Under the pieces are notes generated by a model. That model made no database searches and was not told the DNA's origin. It was given only the letters and a program-made list of their open reading frames with translations. DNA of 6,156 nucleotides from Clostridiales bacterium. GTDB taxonomy: Bacteria > Bacillota > Clostridia > Clostridiales > Caloramatoraceae. Below are positions 5,602 through 6,156 of this stretch, in pieces. Position numbers and translations under genes: made by a program. The DNA lies in the NCBI GenBank assembly GCA_026416355.1, contig JAOAFH010000081.1, positions 1 through 6,156 on the forward strand, read 5' to 3'. Within the stretch, counting starts at the first letter, position 1, and every line of letters starts with the position of its first letter.

Positions 5602-6156
5602 GTATGAAAAGGTTGGTTTAACCCACGATGAATATACAAGAATTGTAGATGGATTAAATAGAGAACCAAATGACCTAGAACTTGCGATGTTTGGAGTTCT
5701 ATGGTCAGAACATTGTAGCTACAAAAATTCAAGGGCACTACTTAGACTTTTTAACACAAAGGGAGATAGGGTACTTCAAGGACCTGGAGAAAATGCTGGT
5801 GCTGTGGATATTGGGGATGATTTAGCAGTTGTATTTAAAATAGAAAGCCACAACCATCCATCAGCATTAGAACCATATCAAGGTGCTGCAACAGGTGTTG
5901 GAGGAATATTAAGAGACATATTTACTATGGGGGCAAGACCAATTGCAAATTTAAATTCAATTAGATTTGGGCACTTAAATGAAGAGAAAAACAAAAGGCT
6001 ACTTAAGGGAGTAGTTAAGGGAATTGGTGATTATGGCAACTCAGTTGGAATTCCAACAGTTGCAGGGGAAACAGTTTTTGATGACTGTTATAGCGATAAT
6101 CCACTTGTTAATGCCATGAGTGTTGGATTAATTAAAAAGGATAAACTAAAGAGAGC
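5594..6156 (+). CDS. purL: Phosphoribosylformylglycinamidine synthase subunit PurL, N-terminal part (3' truncated by window end)
   Basis: This frame starts at ATG 5594 and stays open to the last base, giving 187 complete codons of a protein expected to be about 730-750 residues. PurL is the ATP-dependent synthetase subunit that uses ammonia from PurQ to convert FGAR to FGAM. The visible N-terminal region has ELAMFGVLWSEHCSYKNS (29-46), VLQGPGENAG (60-69), the substrate-binding stretch FKIESHNHPSALEPYQGAAT (81-100), GVGGILRDIFTMGARP (101-116) and GIPTVAGET (152-160). These are hallmarks of the short PurL used with PurS and PurQ. The ribosome binding site AAAGGAGG (5577-5584) lies inside purE, 9 nt before the ATG, and the two genes overlap by ATGAATAG. 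The rest of the gene lies beyond the window. Confidence 0.96.
   Translation, partial: MNRYEKVGLTHDEYTRIVDGLNREPNDLELAMFGVLWSEHCSYKNSRALLRLFNTKGDRVLQGPGENAGAVDIGDDLAVVFKIESHNHPSALEPYQGAATGVGGILRDIFTMGARPIANLNSIRFGHLNEEKNKRLLKGVVKGIGDYGNSVGIPTVAGETVFDDCYSDNPLVNAMSVGLIKKDKLKR

Overview
The window is an AT-rich stretch with strong AAGGAGG-type ribosome binding sites, AGA/CTT/ATA-rich codon use, intrinsic terminators, a guanine riboswitch and the short, separate PurS/PurQ/PurL form of FGAM synthetase. Together these point to a low-GC Bacillota (Firmicutes), most likely a member of the Clostridia. I cannot name the genus from sequence alone. The first 19 bases match the Tn5 mosaic-end sequence used in transposase-based library preparation, so the left edge is a read or contig end carrying untrimmed adapter, not genomic DNA.

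Layout. Positions 20-384 hold the 3' end of an ABC exporter gene, closed by a strong terminator (435-488). The gap from 385 to 864 is regulatory: three CGAAYAAT motifs spaced exactly 42 bp apart, a sigma-A type promoter, a guanine-class purine riboswitch (713-785) and its terminator (805-848). Next comes an NCS2 purine permease of the PbuG/AzgA type (865-2289). After a 58-bp gap containing a stem-loop, a tightly packed purine biosynthesis cluster runs to the right edge: purC, purS, purQ, purK, purE and the start of purL, which is cut by the window end.

How it works together. PurS, PurQ and PurL make up FGAM synthetase. PurK and PurE carboxylate AIR through N5-CAIR, and PurC adds aspartate to give SAICAR. 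The permease takes up preformed bases. I saw no clear promoter between the permease and purC, so the permease and the de novo cluster are plausibly one transcript. In that case one guanine OFF-switch, perhaps with a PurR-like repressor at the upstream motifs, would control both salvage and synthesis. The proteins are ordinary housekeeping enzymes and I see no novel protein system. The interesting content is the regulatory architecture between 540 and 860 and the gene order purC-S-Q-K-E-L.
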